Notes: generated by a model not told the origin, from the letters alone. A DNA stretch of 64,000 nucleotides from Photobacterium sp. TLY01 (GCF_021432065.1 NZ_CP090364.1:2680601-2744600), one strand, 5' to 3'. Positions 24,867-34,777 are shown, numbered from the stretch's first letter. Made by a program: numbers and translations.

Positions 24867-25718
24867 TCAGACCGAGAACGGATACTGTATCGGCTCATGG
24901 TGCTGATAATCTTCGACTTTAAAATCATCCATCGTGACCCAGGTTTCCAGATCGTCCAGTGATTGAATCTCTGGATTAATCACCAGCCGGGGTGATGGAT
25001 ACGGCTCACGCTTGAGCTGAACATCGCGCATCAGCGTCAGTTGATCTTCGTAGATATGTGCGTTGACAATCTTGTGGTAGGCCTTGCCGGCTTTATGACC
25101 CGTAATCTGCGCCATCAGAGCCAGTAAGGTGAAGACCTGAATCTGATTAAAATTAAGCCCCAGCGGCACATCACACGAACGCTGGTAGCTGGTCAGATAC
25201 AGACGGTCACCCAGCAGCGAAAACGTATGCGTGTGCATACAGGGGCGCAGGCAGCCCATGTCAAATTCACCGGGGTTGTAAAATGTCAGTATCTCACCGC
25301 GATCGTCCAGGCCCCGGCTCAGATCATCGACAATCTTACGCAGCTGATCCAAGGTACTGCCATCGGGTTTACGCCAGCTTCTGCCCTGTACACCGTAGAC
25401 ACGTCCCATATCGTCCGTGCCTTTGCGGTGAGGATTACTCAGCCATGCCTGATTGTCATTGGCATTGGCATTCCAGGTGTTACAACCGATCGCACGAAAC
25501 TGTGCCGCGCTGTCATAGCCACGCAGATAGCCGAGCAGTTCGGCAATCGCTGCTTTCCAGTAACTTTTACGGGTGGTGATCAGCGGAAACTGGTTGTTGG
25601 CCACATCATACGTCAGGTCAGCATTGATCAGTGTCAGGCAACGCTTGCCTGTCCGCTCGTTTTCAACCCATTCGCCTTCATCAATAATCCGCTGGCATAA
25701 ATCTAAATACTGTTTCAT
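24867..25718 (-). CDS. thyA: Thymidylate synthase
   Basis: Makes dTMP from dUMP with methylenetetrahydrofolate. 283 residues, longer than the 264 of E. coli ThyA and typical of the Vibrio branch. The catalytic cysteine lies in [11 protein letters not shown], the nucleotide-binding segment is [15 protein letters not shown], and the C terminus ends IQYPFSV. The start at 25718 (MKQYLDLC) matches Vibrio proteins. It follows lgt as in E. coli but is separated by a terminator-like hairpin. Confidence 0.97.
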   Translation of the reverse strand: MKQYLDLCQRIIDEGEWVENERTGKRCLTLINADLTYDVANNQFPLITTRKSYWKAAIAELLGYLRGYDSAAQFRAIGCNTWNANANDNQAWLSNPHRKGTDDMGRVYGVQGRSWRKPDGSTLDQLRKIVDDLSRGLDDRGEILTFYNPGEFDMGCLRPCMHTHTFSLLGDRLYLTSYQRSCDVPLGLNFNQIQVFTLLALMAQITGHKAGKAYHKIVNAHIYEDQLTLMRDVQLKREPYPSPRLVINPEIQSLDDLETWVTMDDFKVEDYQHHEPIQYPFSV

Positions 25719-25769
25719 TGTCTCTCTTGACCGGAGTGTGGCAGAAAAAATCTGCCCGCAAGAATAACA

Positions 25770-25797
25770 CAAAACAGGCAGCCATATGGCTGCCTGT
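25770..25797 (-). terminator. Terminator between lgt and thyA
   Basis: Ten-pair stem ACAGGCAGCC/GGCTGCCTGT with loop ATAT, followed on the minus strand by TTTTG. It implies partial uncoupling of thyA from the lgt operon. Confidence 0.85.
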
Positions 25798-25807
25798 CGT
25801 CGTCACA

Positions 25808-26614
25808 TTAAGCAGTGCGGTGTGCGTCTGAACGCTTGTAAGCCCAGAGCATCAGCAGTGCCCCGCCGATGACCATCGGCAGAGACAGGATCTGCCCCAT
25901 ACTGATCCAGCCTGCGAACAAGCCAAGCTGCGCATCAGGTTCACGGCAGTATTCAACCAGGAACCTGAATGAACCGTAACCCAGCAAGAATAATCCGGAG
26001 ACGGCGCCCGCCGGACGCGGTTTACGGATAAAGAGATTGAGGATAATCAGCAATACCAGACCTTCTAAGAAAAATTCATACAACTGAGAAGGATGACGAG
26101 GCAGCGGCCCCCCGGTCGGGAAAACCATGCCCCAGGGCAGATCGGTGACCCGGCCCCACAGCTCACCATTGATGAAATTCCCAAGCCGGCCAGCGCCGAG
26201 GCCAAACGGCACTAACGGCGCCACAAAATCCGCCACGTCGAAGAAACGCCGGCCATTGCGATGGGCATACCAGATCATAGCTGTCATGACGCCTAATAAA
26301 CCACCGTGGAATGACATGCCGCCGGTCCAGACTTTAAACAGATAAAGCGGATCGGCCAGGAAGACTTCGAAGTTGTAAAACAGGACATAGCCGACCCGGC
26401 CGCCGATCACCACCCCGAGAAAGCCCACAAACAGCAGGTCGCTGACTTGATCTCGTGTCCAGCCACTGCCTGGCTTATCGGCACGACGATTTGCCAGCCA
26501 GAGCGCAAATACGAAGCCCAGCAGGTACATCAATCCATACCAGCGGATCGCCAGCGGGCCAATTTGAAACAGGATTGGGTCAAAGTTTGGAAAAGTCAGA
26601 TAACCTTGGCTCAT
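25808..26614 (-). CDS. lgt: Prolipoprotein diacylglyceryl transferase
   Basis: Transfers diacylglycerol from phosphatidylglycerol to the lipobox cysteine of prolipoproteins in the inner membrane. 268 residues, about seven membrane segments. The Lgt signature ([18 protein letters not shown]), the catalytic His in SFHGGLLG and the C-terminal [12 protein letters not shown] are all present. A hairpin GTCAGTC/GACTGAC (26683-26701) lies in the 94 bases after the upstream exporter gene. Confidence 0.98.
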   Translation of the reverse strand: MSQGYLTFPNFDPILFQIGPLAIRWYGLMYLLGFVFALWLANRRADKPGSGWTRDQVSDLLFVGFLGVVIGGRVGYVLFYNFEVFLADPLYLFKVWTGGMSFHGGLLGVMTAMIWYAHRNGRRFFDVADFVAPLVPFGLGAGRLGNFINGELWGRVTDLPWGMVFPTGGPLPRHPSQLYEFFLEGLVLLIILNLFIRKPRPAGAVSGLFLLGYGSFRFLVEYCREPDAQLGLFAGWISMGQILSLPMVIGGALLMLWAYKRSDAHRTA

Positions 26615-26708
26615 TCAACATACTCGTGGTTAATCAATAAAGAAGTTCACGGCGGTACAGCATGTGCCCACAATGAAAAGTCATGTCAGTCCCCGTGACT
26701 GACCCGAG

Positions 26709-27509
26709 TTAAAACAACATTTTGCCACCCACAAATAACAAAAAGATGGCAAAAATCTTTTTCAGGGTCTGAGTTGGCAGATGGCTGACCAGACGCGCAC
26801 CGTATCGCGTGGTCAGCACAGAGGTACATACCACACCCATCAGTGCCGGCAGATACACATACCCCAGGCTGTAAGGTGGCAGGCTGTCATCACCACTGCC
26901 GGCGACAATAAATCCGGCCATGCCGGCTATCGCAATTATGGAACCGCAGAAAGCAGCGGTCCCGATAGATCGGCGCATTTCAACGCCATACCAGCTCAGG
27001 TAAGGCACGGTCAGCGAACCGCCACCGATTCCCGCCAAGCTGGCCACCAGACCAATCACACTGCCACTGGCCGCAATGGCCGCCCGGCCCGGTATAGGAT
27101 GACACCCTGTGACTTTCAATGAGAGCAGCATTTGCAACGCCAGTAAAAGCACAATACCAGCAAATATCCTGGGCAGCCAATCCGCAGGCACCCACTCGGC
27201 CACCGCACTTCCGGCAATGCCCCCCAATACCATACCCGGTGCCAGTAACCGGACCAGGGAAACATCCACATTTCCCAGCCGCAAATGGCTGCGTGCCGAA
27301 GAGCCGGACGTCAGCACAATACAGGCCAGCGAGGTCGCCAGTGCAATGTGCATAACAAGTCCCGGCTCGATACCGGTTTGCGGTAACATCCAGACTAAAG
27401 CGGGGACAATGAGTAATCCCCCGCCAATACCCAGCAAACCAGCCATCAGGCCGACCACAGCCCCCAGCCCCAGGCACATCAGGAGCAGCCATACCATATC
27501 CGGCATCAT
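26709..27509 (-). CDS. TSUP-family membrane exporter (TauE/SafE, YfcA-like)
   Basis: 266 residues with about eight membrane helices in two homologous halves. Each half has the glycine-rich family motif (GLLGIGGGLLIVPAL and SLAGIGGGSLTVPYL). Members move sulfite, sulfoacetate or other organic anions; the substrate here cannot be told. Its ATG overlaps the ptsP stop by four bases, so it is translationally coupled to ptsP, placing it between ptsP and lgt, where E. coli has no gene. Confidence 0.88.
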   Translation of the reverse strand: MMPDMVWLLLMCLGLGAVVGLMAGLLGIGGGLLIVPALVWMLPQTGIEPGLVMHIALATSLACIVLTSGSSARSHLRLGNVDVSLVRLLAPGMVLGGIAGSAVAEWVPADWLPRIFAGIVLLLALQMLLSLKVTGCHPIPGRAAIAASGSVIGLVASLAGIGGGSLTVPYLSWYGVEMRRSIGTAAFCGSIIAIAGMAGFIVAGSGDDSLPPYSLGYVYLPALMGVVCTSVLTTRYGARLVSHLPTQTLKKIFAIFLLFVGGKMLF

Positions 27510-29761
27510 TTACCTGCCCGGATGAAACCACCCATGCCGCGTTGTTCGACAAACGCGGTAGCCATTTGCCTGACATCCTGGCCGAAGGTCGCCTGTAATG
27601 CCTGCTCAGCAAGCTGTGTCATATCAGCCAGACTGGCATGACGGAGAACATATTTAATTTTGGCAACATTGCGGGTATTCATACTTAATGAGCGGTATCC
27701 CATGCCAACCAGAAGTATGGCCCCCAGCGGATCACCCGCCAGCTCACCACACACACTGACCGGGATTGATAAAGCTCGACTGGTATCCTGAATGTGTTTC
27801 AGGGCCTGAATGACTGCCGGGTGGAACGTATCATAGACACTGGCTACCCGGGAATTGTTCCTGTCGACCGCCAATAAATATTGCGTTAAGTCATTGCTGC
27901 CTACCGAAATAAAATCAACCCGCCCTTTCAGGGCCGGCAGCTGATAGACAATCGAAGGGACCTCAATCATGATGCCCAGTTTTGGCCGCTTGAGCACTTG
28001 CCCTTTACTGGCCGCGTACGCGGACACTTCATGAAAAGCACGTTCAATCAAGGCCTTCGATTCATCCAGCTCAGGAATACCGGAAATCATGGGCAGGAGA
28101 ATGTCCATGTTATCCAGACCAATGCTGGCCTTGAGCATAGCCCTGACCTGAATGAGGAAAATTTCAGGATGATCCAGGGTAAAACGAATCCCCCGCCAGC
28201 CCAGAAAAGGGTTGTCCTCTTCAATGGTGAGATAGGGCAACGGTTTATCGCCGCCGATGTCTAAGGTGCGCATCACCACAGATTTACCCGGGTAAGAAGC
28301 CAGAATCGAGCGGTACTGTGCCGCCTGCTCTTCTTCTGAAGGAAAACTGCGCTGCATTAAAAACGGAACTTCAGTCCGGTACAAACCGACACCATCCACC
28401 CCTTTATTGACCGCGATATTGGTGTCAGCACTTAATCCGGCATTCAGATACAGATAAATCCTTTCCTGATCTTCGGTTTCCGCCGCTTTATCCAGATCCT
28501 GTTCAACCAGTGCCGTGAGTTCATTTTCTTCTTTCAGCAGCCGCTTATATTCGGCCAGGATCTGACGATTGGGTTCAATGAGCAAATCGCCGCGATAGCC
28601 GTCCACCACCACCAGGGCGTTGTGAACTTTTTCCGGGATAAAATCAACGCCCATGATGGCAGGAATGCCCAGCGCCCGGGAAAGGATCGCGGCGTGAGAG
28701 TTGGCGGCACCTTCCTGAGCCACCACAGCAGCCAGTTTATCACGCGGAATACTGGCCAGCATGGCCGCGGTCAGCTCCCGGGTCAGCAGGACAATCGGGG
28801 CATCCCACTGGTGCTCAACCCCTTCTTCGTTATGGAGGAAAAACAGCAGGCGCTGGCCAAGTTCGCGAATATCGTGCGCCCGTTCACGCAGATAGTCATC
28901 TTTCATATTGGCAAAGCGGACCGAGTAAGCCTCGACGGTCTGCCTCACGGCCCATTCGGCCTGATCGCCACCCGCAACTTTGGCAAACAGATCCTTACGC
29001 AGCATGGGATCATTGAGCAAATGGCTGAACAGATCAAAAATCGCCAGTGTGTCTTTGTGCAGCTCGCTGTCAAAGCGTTTACGCAGCCGGCGAAACTCAT
29101 TACTCGCCATCTCAATGGCAATGCTCAGGCGTTCCTGCTCAAATTCTCTGTCCAGGCAGGAGGCCGGCGACACGGCTTCCAGCCGGGGCTGATTGTCATC
29201 CCACCAGGCTTTCGCAATGGCCACCCCAGTCGATGCGGCGGAACCTGTCAGATGCAGACCATCGCGCTGACCGGGCCACATTCCCTGCGCTTTGGCATGC
29301 GCCAGAATCACCGCCAGCTGTGCGGCCAGTGTCACCATGAAGGATTCTTCACTTTCAGTGAATTCACGCATATCACGTTGCTGGATCACCAATACGCCGA
29401 GGACTTTGCGCTGATGGATAATAGGGGTGCCGAAAAAGGAGCGGAAGGTTTCTTCGTTGGTTCCCGGGATATGTTTGAAGTTGGGGTGCTGGCGGGCATC
29501 GGCCACATTGACAGGTTCAGCCTGACGGCCCACCAGACCGACCAGACCTTCATCAAACCCAAGCCCGACCTGATAGGAAGGTTTGGTCAGCCCCTGGGTT
29601 GCCATGAGCATATATTGCTTACGGTGCTCATGAACAATGTAGACTGAGCAACACTCAGTCTTCATTGCCTGGCAAATACTGACGACCAGCAGATCCAGCG
29701 CCTCGAGTAATGTCGGCGCGCTGGCAACTTTCTCTACAATTTCTCTTAGCTGGGTCAGCAT
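27506..29761 (-). CDS. ptsP: Phosphoenolpyruvate-protein phosphotransferase PtsP (EI-Ntr)
   Basis: First enzyme of the nitrogen-related PTS, passing phosphate from PEP to NPr (PtsO). 751 residues. An N-terminal GAF domain (about 1-150) precedes the swivelling His domain with catalytic His in ANSHAAILSRALG (about residue 355), then the PEP-binding TIM barrel (GLYRTEVPFL, IMIEVPS, SVGSNDLTQY and CGELAGDP). It follows rppH by 19 bases. In E. coli the GAF domain senses glutamine. Confidence 0.97.
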   Translation of the reverse strand: MLTQLREIVEKVASAPTLLEALDLLVVSICQAMKTECCSVYIVHEHRKQYMLMATQGLTKPSYQVGLGFDEGLVGLVGRQAEPVNVADARQHPNFKHIPGTNEETFRSFFGTPIIHQRKVLGVLVIQQRDMREFTESEESFMVTLAAQLAVILAHAKAQGMWPGQRDGLHLTGSAASTGVAIAKAWWDDNQPRLEAVSPASCLDREFEQERLSIAIEMASNEFRRLRKRFDSELHKDTLAIFDLFSHLLNDPMLRKDLFAKVAGGDQAEWAVRQTVEAYSVRFANMKDDYLRERAHDIRELGQRLLFFLHNEEGVEHQWDAPIVLLTRELTAAMLASIPRDKLAAVVAQEGAANSHAAILSRALGIPAIMGVDFIPEKVHNALVVVDGYRGDLLIEPNRQILAEYKRLLKEENELTALVEQDLDKAAETEDQERIYLYLNAGLSADTNIAVNKGVDGVGLYRTEVPFLMQRSFPSEEEQAAQYRSILASYPGKSVVMRTLDIGGDKPLPYLTIEEDNPFLGWRGIRFTLDHPEIFLIQVRAMLKASIGLDNMDILLPMISGIPELDESKALIERAFHEVSAYAASKGQVLKRPKLGIMIEVPSIVYQLPALKGRVDFISVGSNDLTQYLLAVDRNNSRVASVYDTFHPAVIQALKHIQDTSRALSIPVSVCGELAGDPLGAILLVGMGYRSLSMNTRNVAKIKYVLRHASLADMTQLAEQALQATFGQDVRQMATAFVEQRGMGGFIRAGK

Positions 29762-29780
29762 AAGCGTTACTTTCCCTAGG

Positions 29781-30302
29781 TTAACTCCGCTTGTGTTTAC
29801 GTTTTAACTTGCGTTCCTTGCGCTCCTTGAAAGGCATCGCCATCGCCGCGAACTCTTTCAGCGCCCGGCGATAAACATCCCGTTTGAAGGACACAACCTG
29901 ACGAACCGGATACCAGTAGCTGACCCAACGCCAGCCATCAAACTCCGGTGTATTGCCACGTTGCATATTCACCTTAGACTCATCGCATTCCAGACTCAGC
30001 AAAAACCATTTTTGCTTTTGTCCGATACAAACTGGTTTGGAATCCCACCTTACCAGACGTTTCGGTAATTTGTATCGCAGCCAATGGCGGCTGGATGCCA
30101 GAATCCTGACGTCTTTTTTGGTCAGACCCACTTCCTCATACAGTTCACGGTACATCGCTTGTTCCGGGGTTTCCCCTTCATCAATACCGCCTTGTGGAAA
30201 CTGCCAAGAGTGTTGTCCATATCGTCGAGCCCAAAATACCTGGCCATGGCTGTTACAGATAACTATCCCCACATTAGGGCGATATCCATCGCCATCAATC
30301 AC
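29781..30302 (-). CDS. rppH: RNA pyrophosphohydrolase RppH
   Basis: Nudix enzyme that removes 5' phosphates from mRNA and opens the way for RNase E decay. 173 residues. The Nudix box spans residues 38-60 ([20 protein letters not shown] and on). The GTG start at 30302 has GAGGT six bases upstream and fits the E. coli protein, which also starts with GTG. The tail is rich in Lys/Arg and may bind RNA. It heads the rppH-ptsP-TSUP-lgt unit. Confidence 0.97.
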   Translation of the reverse strand: MIDGDGYRPNVGIVICNSHGQVFWARRYGQHSWQFPQGGIDEGETPEQAMYRELYEEVGLTKKDVRILASSRHWLRYKLPKRLVRWDSKPVCIGQKQKWFLLSLECDESKVNMQRGNTPEFDGWRWVSYWYPVRQVVSFKRDVYRRALKEFAAMAMPFKERKERKLKRKHKRS

Positions 30303-30934
30303 TGGACGACCTCAAGTAAAAATATCAATTAACAGTGATTTTTTCACAGAATGAGCCTCAGGGTAAACATTCATTGTCATCAATCACTGTTTTTTCCTAC
30401 CTAGCACTCACTTTATGGATAACTTAAGGGGAGTTCGGAGGTTATAAACAAAGAAATGAGACTTCTCCCACATTTATTCACGCTTTCTGTGGATAGTTAT
30501 GTGTAGAAGCTCTTTTATTGTCCATTTAATCAACAATAAAACAGGATCCTGACAATTGCCACCAGAGCAAATCAATAATTTAAAATACATTAAAATCAAT
30601 ACCTTATGACAAGTATCACTTAAAACCATCACGAAAACATTACCCGCCAGTCTCAGGATCATCGCGACTGGTCAAAGATCAACCACCCCAGGCTTTATCC
30701 ACACCCCTCAATAAGAAATGGTCAAATCATCGCCATCAGAGCGTTCAAATACTGCGCAAAGCCCTGTATAAAAGCCCAGCTCAGACAATATTCACATTGT
30801 TCAAAAAAGTACCTGTGGATATCTTGCGTTCAGGATCCTACAACGGCACCTTGATCAAGCAGTAAGTCATTCACCCGCACAGCGCGCCAAATGTGTTAAA
30901 ATGCCGAGTCAAATTGTCAAAAAGTAGCCATCCA
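30303..30934. promoter_or_regulatory. Candidate DARS2-type DnaA-reactivating sequence between rppH and mutH
   Basis: A 632-base AT-rich gap without genes. DnaA boxes: perfect TTATCCACA at 30695-30703; single-mismatch boxes TTATTCACG (30474-30482, forward), TGTGGATAG (30488-30496, reverse), ATATTCACA (30788-30796, forward), TGTGGATAT (30814-30822, reverse) and a weaker TGTGTAGAA (30500-30508, reverse). Two sites fit the IHF consensus WATCAANNNNTTR exactly, at 30570-30582 and 30594-30606. Five GATC sites occur. E. coli DARS2, which recharges DnaA with ATP and needs IHF, lies beside mutH. It also contains the rppH and mutH promoters. Confidence 0.6.
30570..30606 (+). promoter_or_regulatory. Two IHF consensus sites
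   Basis: AATCAATAATTTA (30570-30582) and AATCAATACCTTA (30594-30606) both match WATCAANNNNTTR at every fixed position and lie 24 bases apart, about two helical turns, on the same face. Confidence 0.6.
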
Positions 30935-31615
30935 ATGCCCATTTCCAGACAACCCGCTCCGACCTCAGAATCTGAACTCCTCAGCCGGGCACAGGCACTG
31001 GCCGGTTTCACGCTGGGAGAGCTGGCTGAGCAGGCCGGACAAATCACACCACCGGATTTACGCCGGGATAAAGGCTGGGTCGGCCAGTTACTGGAATGGC
31101 ATCTGGGCGCAACGGCAGGCAGTCAGCCCGTTCCTGATTTTGCTCATTTAGGCATTGAACTCAAAACCATCCCCATCAGCCACCAGGGTAAACCGCTGGA
31201 GACCACCTTTGTCTGTGTAGCCCCGCTGATTGGCTTACAGGGTGTGAACTGGGAAAACAGCCATCTCCGGCATAAACTCGCCCGGGTTCTGTGGATACCG
31301 GTTGAAGGGGAACGTGAAATCCCGCTGTCAGAACGCCATGTCGGCTCGCCGCTCTTATGGAGTCCCTCTGCCGAAGAAGAAGCCAGATTACGCCAGGACT
31401 GGGAAGAGCTGATGGAACTGATCGTGCTGGGAAAAGTGGAACAGATCACCGCCCGCCACGGCGAAGTCCTGCAACTGAGGCCGAAAGCTGCCAACAGCAA
31501 AGCGCAAACCGATGCGTACGGCGCAGACGGGCACCCGATCAAAACCCTGCCGCGGGGCTTTTATCTCAAGACCCAGTTCACCGCCGAGCTGCTCAAACGC
31601 CATTTTATGCTCTGA
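30935..31615 (+). CDS. mutH: DNA mismatch repair endonuclease MutH
   Basis: Nicks the unmethylated strand at hemimethylated GATC sites after MutS/MutL activation. 226 residues. The catalytic DX6EXK motif is D68, E75, K77 ([10 protein letters not shown]). The start at 30935 (MPISRQPAP) aligns with Vibrio MutH; a longer reading from 30893 adds 14 unlikely residues. It is convergent with the DUF6482 gene. Confidence 0.97.
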   Translation: MPISRQPAPTSESELLSRAQALAGFTLGELAEQAGQITPPDLRRDKGWVGQLLEWHLGATAGSQPVPDFAHLGIELKTIPISHQGKPLETTFVCVAPLIGLQGVNWENSHLRHKLARVLWIPVEGEREIPLSERHVGSPLLWSPSAEEEARLRQDWEELMELIVLGKVEQITARHGEVLQLRPKAANSKAQTDAYGADGHPIKTLPRGFYLKTQFTAELLKRHFML

Positions 31616-31626
31616 CACAGCACGGT

Positions 31627-31929
31627 TCAGACATTGATGATCATGTCATCCTGACAACACTCAGGTTTGCCATCCAGTGAGAATTCATCATGAGGATCAA
31701 TTGTCCTGAGCGTGATCGACTTGATTCCAAGTGGCCGCAGAAAATCCCTCACCTGCTCCATGGTCTGAAAATGCAGCATATTGTCATCTTCATCCTTTAA
31801 CGGTTCCAGATGATGTTTATATTCAACTTCCATCAAATAATCTGCACGACCGGCGTAACTGGTCAGTACACACTTAGGGACTTCTTCGCCGGGTGATTTC
31901 ACCCAGTGTTTGAATTGGGACAGTTTCAT
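31627..31929 (-). CDS. DUF6482 family small protein
   Basis: 100 residues, no signal or membrane segment, acidic. The pattern (VLTSYAGRADYLMEVEYKHH, then LRPLGIKSITL, then DPHDEFSL) resembles the DUF6482 family of marine gamma-proteobacteria, whose function is unknown. Start ATG at 31929 has AAGGTG a few bases upstream; GTG at 31935 is an alternative. Cys-Cys near the end (PECCQDD) is unusual for the family as I remember it. Confidence 0.7.
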   Translation of the reverse strand: MKLSQFKHWVKSPGEEVPKCVLTSYAGRADYLMEVEYKHHLEPLKDEDDNMLHFQTMEQVRDFLRPLGIKSITLRTIDPHDEFSLDGKPECCQDDMIINV

Positions 31930-32093
31930 GATCACACCTTTTCAAGGGAACTATATTAACTATGTGCGAACATTTGCCTGCCGGCAAGGCTTGAATATAT
32001 AAACGATGAGATAACTGCTTCATTTTACTGTGTCTTCTCAGTCACTCTTTCCTAGGTTATAGTCAAAGGGAATTTGCGGTCCAAGGAGGGCAA

Positions 32094-33128
32094 ATGAAAT
32101 ACCATAAGATCCCCCATTCAAGCCTTGAAGTCAGCCAGATTGGCCTGGGCACCATGACTTTTGGTGAGCAGAATACTGAAGCCGAGGCACACAGTCAGCT
32201 CGATTTTGCGCTGGAGCGTGGTATCAATCTGATTGATACGGCAGAGATGTACCCGGTGCCGCCAAAGGCGGAGACTCAGGGGCTGACCGAAGCCTATATC
32301 GGCAGTTGGCTGAAGAAATCAGGCAAACGCGACCAAGTGATTCTGGCGACCAAAGTCGCCGGCCCCCGGAATGTGCCCCACATCCGTGACAACATGGCAC
32401 TCGACTGGCGTAACATTCACGAAGCGGTTGAAAACAGCCTGGAAAGATTGCAAACCGACTATATCGATCTGTATCAGCTGCACTGGCCGCAGCGAGAAAC
32501 CAATTGCTTTGGCAAACTGAATTATCCTTATCCGGACACAAATACCGGTGTCACGCTGACCGATTCCCTCGAAGCGCTCGCTGAGCTGGTGCGGGCAGGC
32601 AAAATTCGCTATATCGGCTTGTCGAATGAGACTCCATGGGGGGTGATGTCTTTCCTGCGTCTGGCAGAGAAACATGACTTGCCGCGGGTGGTGACTATTC
32701 AGAACCCCTATAACCTGCTCAACCGCAGTTTTGAAGTGGGTCTGGCCGAAATCAGCCATTATGAAGGGGTCAAACTGCTGGCCTATTCACCAATGGCCTT
32801 CGGCACGCTGAGCGGCAAATACCTCGACGGCAAAAAGCCTGACGGTGCACGCTGTTCGCTGTTTGACCGTTTTGTCCGTTATTTCACGCCGCAAGGTGTG
32901 GCTGCCACAGAAGCCTATGTCAAAGTGGCCAGAAAACACGGTTTAGACCCGGCGCAGATGGCCCTGGCCTTTGTGAACCAGCAGCCGTTTAATGCCTCAA
33001 CCCTGATTGGTGCCACCAGCCTGGCTCAGCTTGAAGCCAACATCGACAGCCTGTCGCTGGAACTCAGTGCAGAAGTCCTGGCAGACTTAGAACAAGTCGG
33101 CATCACCTATTCAAATCCCTGCCCTTAA
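32094..33128 (+). CDS. tas: Aldo/keto reductase Tas
   Basis: NADP(H)-dependent aldo-keto reductase of 344 residues, a TIM barrel. The catalytic tetrad is visible: Asp and Tyr in LIDTAEMYPVPP, Lys in LATKVAG and His in LYQLHWPQ. E. coli tas was found as a suppressor of a tyrosine auxotroph; its normal substrate is unclear. A good ribosome binding site AAGGAGG precedes the ATG. Confidence 0.92.
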   Translation: MKYHKIPHSSLEVSQIGLGTMTFGEQNTEAEAHSQLDFALERGINLIDTAEMYPVPPKAETQGLTEAYIGSWLKKSGKRDQVILATKVAGPRNVPHIRDNMALDWRNIHEAVENSLERLQTDYIDLYQLHWPQRETNCFGKLNYPYPDTNTGVTLTDSLEALAELVRAGKIRYIGLSNETPWGVMSFLRLAEKHDLPRVVTIQNPYNLLNRSFEVGLAEISHYEGVKLLAYSPMAFGTLSGKYLDGKKPDGARCSLFDRFVRYFTPQGVAATEAYVKVARKHGLDPAQMALAFVNQQPFNASTLIGATSLAQLEANIDSLSLELSAEVLADLEQVGITYSNPCP

Positions 33129-33143
33129 GCGCATGTATCCCGC

Positions 33144-33172
33144 AAAAAAAAGCCCCCACCGAAGTGGGGGCT
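33144..33172 (-). terminator. Terminator after the DUF1127 gene
   Basis: Stem AGCCCCCAC/GTGGGGGCT with loop TTCG and eight T on the minus strand. On the plus strand there is no T run, so it is poor for tas. Confidence 0.88.
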
Positions 33173-33215
33173 GTCCGTGTTTGTCAGACCTTACTCCGCA
33201 GAGCAAGGCCTGAGA

Positions 33216-33461
33216 TTACGTCAGACTTCGCCACCGCAACGCTCGCCTCAGATGACGTGTTTTACGGCTGGCTCGCAGACCGACCAAAGCGGAATCCACG
33301 CGCAAGTCTTTGTCGATCCCCATATCTTTGAGAATATGTGGCGATAAATGTGGCAGATGAACCTGCATACGTCGGTGTTCGCGACGCCATGCTTCTTCTT
33401 CACGGTGTAAATCCAGACGAATAAGTAAAACAGCAAAACGTAAATAGACTGATTGGCGCAT
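33216..33461 (-). CDS. DUF1127 (YjiS-like) small protein
   Basis: 81 residues, strongly basic. The C-terminal half has the DUF1127 core, LPHLSPHILKDMGIDKDLRVD, close to the family pattern L..L....L.DIG. Members are small RNA-binding or regulatory proteins; in other bacteria they affect phosphate and carbon metabolism and RNA turnover. GGAGAG lies seven bases before the ATG. A 22-codon ORF lies upstream on the same strand. Confidence 0.78.
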   Translation of the reverse strand: MRQSVYLRFAVLLIRLDLHREEEAWRREHRRMQVHLPHLSPHILKDMGIDKDLRVDSALVGLRASRKTRHLRRALRWRSLT

Positions 33462-33555
33462 GAGTGTACTCTCCAGGTTGATAAAATGGAGGGACGCAAA
33501 TACGACCGTTTTCAGGCTGACAACATACTAGCCGCGACAGACGTATCCGCGGCCC

Positions 33556-33580
33556 ATTTACAGAGTGTATTACTGTAAAA
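33556..33580 (-). repeat. Hairpin upstream of the DUF1127 gene
   Basis: Inverted repeat TTTACAG/CTGTAAA with a nine-base spacer, between the 22-codon ORF and the DUF1127 gene. No T run follows on the minus strand; it may be a processing site or an operator. Confidence 0.45.
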
Positions 33581-33600
33581 AATTACTCAGATCGATGATC

Positions 33601-33669
33601 TCAGTGCTGATGGGAAGTGTGATCCTTAACACCAGCAGGACGCAGACATTTAGTATTGAATGTGCTCAT
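33601..33669 (-). CDS. Candidate 22-residue small protein
   Basis: ATG at 33669 with a near-perfect ribosome binding site AGGAGG eight bases upstream. The product is MSTFNTKCLRPAGVKDHTSH followed by QH and a TGA stop. It is too short to recognise. The strong ribosome binding site and position 139 bases upstream of the DUF1127 gene argue for a translated leader peptide or micro-protein; codon evidence is limited by length. Confidence 0.5.
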   Translation of the reverse strand: MSTFNTKCLRPAGVKDHTSHQH

Positions 33670-33895
33670 TGTGTGTTCCTCCTGGTTATAAGATAGAAAG
33701 ATGTGATATGAGGGTTATTCTTGCCTGATAGTGCATCAAAAACAAGAAGTTATTTTGCATAACACAATAAAAAGGGAAATACTCCATTCAATGCACATGC
33801 TAGTCGGCTAAGCCAGATAGATTATTTCATTTAGCTTAAAATACCAGCGTATTCCTCTTTCACAGTACAGCGACCATTCAGCTAGCCTGTTTCCG

Positions 33896-34777
33896 TCAGG
33901 ACAACTTCATGGTTTTCATCATCGCCAGCAGCGCTCTGCCCGCCGGGCCCAAGGCATGCTGACTGCTCCATGCCAGATCTATCGGCTGCTTCCATGCCTG
34001 TGCCTCAAAGGCCGGCTCCAGCTTGACGACATGCCCGGCCTGCACTTTTTCCCTGACCATTTCAGCCGGCAAGACTGTCCAGCCGATACCCCGCTGAACC
34101 AGTTCCAATGCTGACAGAATATGCTCAGTTCGCCAGATAGCATCAGACACCCGCCATTCTTCACTATCCTGGCCATAGCGGCCTGTCAGTAGGATCTGGC
34201 GATGCTCCCGAAGATCGTTCCAGTTCACTGAACGCTGAGCCGCCAGCGGATGCTTGCTGGCGGCCACGCACCAGAGATCAACCTGACCTAATCCATGCAC
34301 AATGATATCCGGATGCAGAAAAGACAGCTGTACCATGAGAGCAAGCTGAGCACGGCCTTCTTTTAGCAACTTCAGGACATCACCGGTACCGACGGTAAGA
34401 ATCTCAACTTCGACCAACGGAAACCGGACTTCAAATGGCTCGAGCACATCGGACAGGGCCGGCAGCATCGCCATCGATTCAACAACCAGAGTGAGTTTAG
34501 GTTCGATCCCCTGCTGAAAGCTGTCCGCAGCCACTTGCAGTTCTCCGCACTGTGCCAATACCCTGCGCGCTTTTAGCAGCAAGGCTTCGCCCGCTGGTGT
34601 CAGCCGCGGCTTTTTACCGCTGCGGTCAAACAAGATCAGATTAAAGTCCAGTTCCAGATTTGCAACCGCGGTACTGACAACAGACTGCGCCTTTCCCAGC
34701 TTGCGCGCTGCTGAAGAAAACGAACCGGTTTCTGCGGCGCACACAAACGCTCTGAGTTGCTCCAGTGAAAACTGCAT
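33896..34777 (-). CDS. LysR-family regulator, divergent from an AceI-type pump (AceR-like)
   Basis: 293 residues. An N-terminal winged helix-turn-helix (GSFSSAARKLGKAQSVVSTAV) and a C-terminal periplasmic-binding-like effector domain. The ATG at 34777 (MQFSLEQLRAF) is preferred over a TTG six bases upstream. It is divergent from a PACE-family efflux gene 101 bases away, the arrangement seen for AceR and AceI in Acinetobacter, so it probably controls that gene in response to a diamine-like or biocide ligand. Confidence 0.85.
   Translation of the reverse strand: MQFSLEQLRAFVCAAETGSFSSAARKLGKAQSVVSTAVANLELDFNLILFDRSGKKPRLTPAGEALLLKARRVLAQCGELQVAADSFQQGIEPKLTLVVESMAMLPALSDVLEPFEVRFPLVEVEILTVGTGDVLKLLKEGRAQLALMVQLSFLHPDIIVHGLGQVDLWCVAASKHPLAAQRSVNWNDLREHRQILLTGRYGQDSEEWRVSDAIWRTEHILSALELVQRGIGWTVLPAEMVREKVQAGHVVKLEPAFEAQAWKQPIDLAWSSQHALGPAGRALLAMMKTMKLS

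Noticed and set aside
28622..29647. 341-codon ORF antisense to ptsP
   Set aside because: Complement of a strongly coding frame, no ribosome binding site, no recognisable domain.
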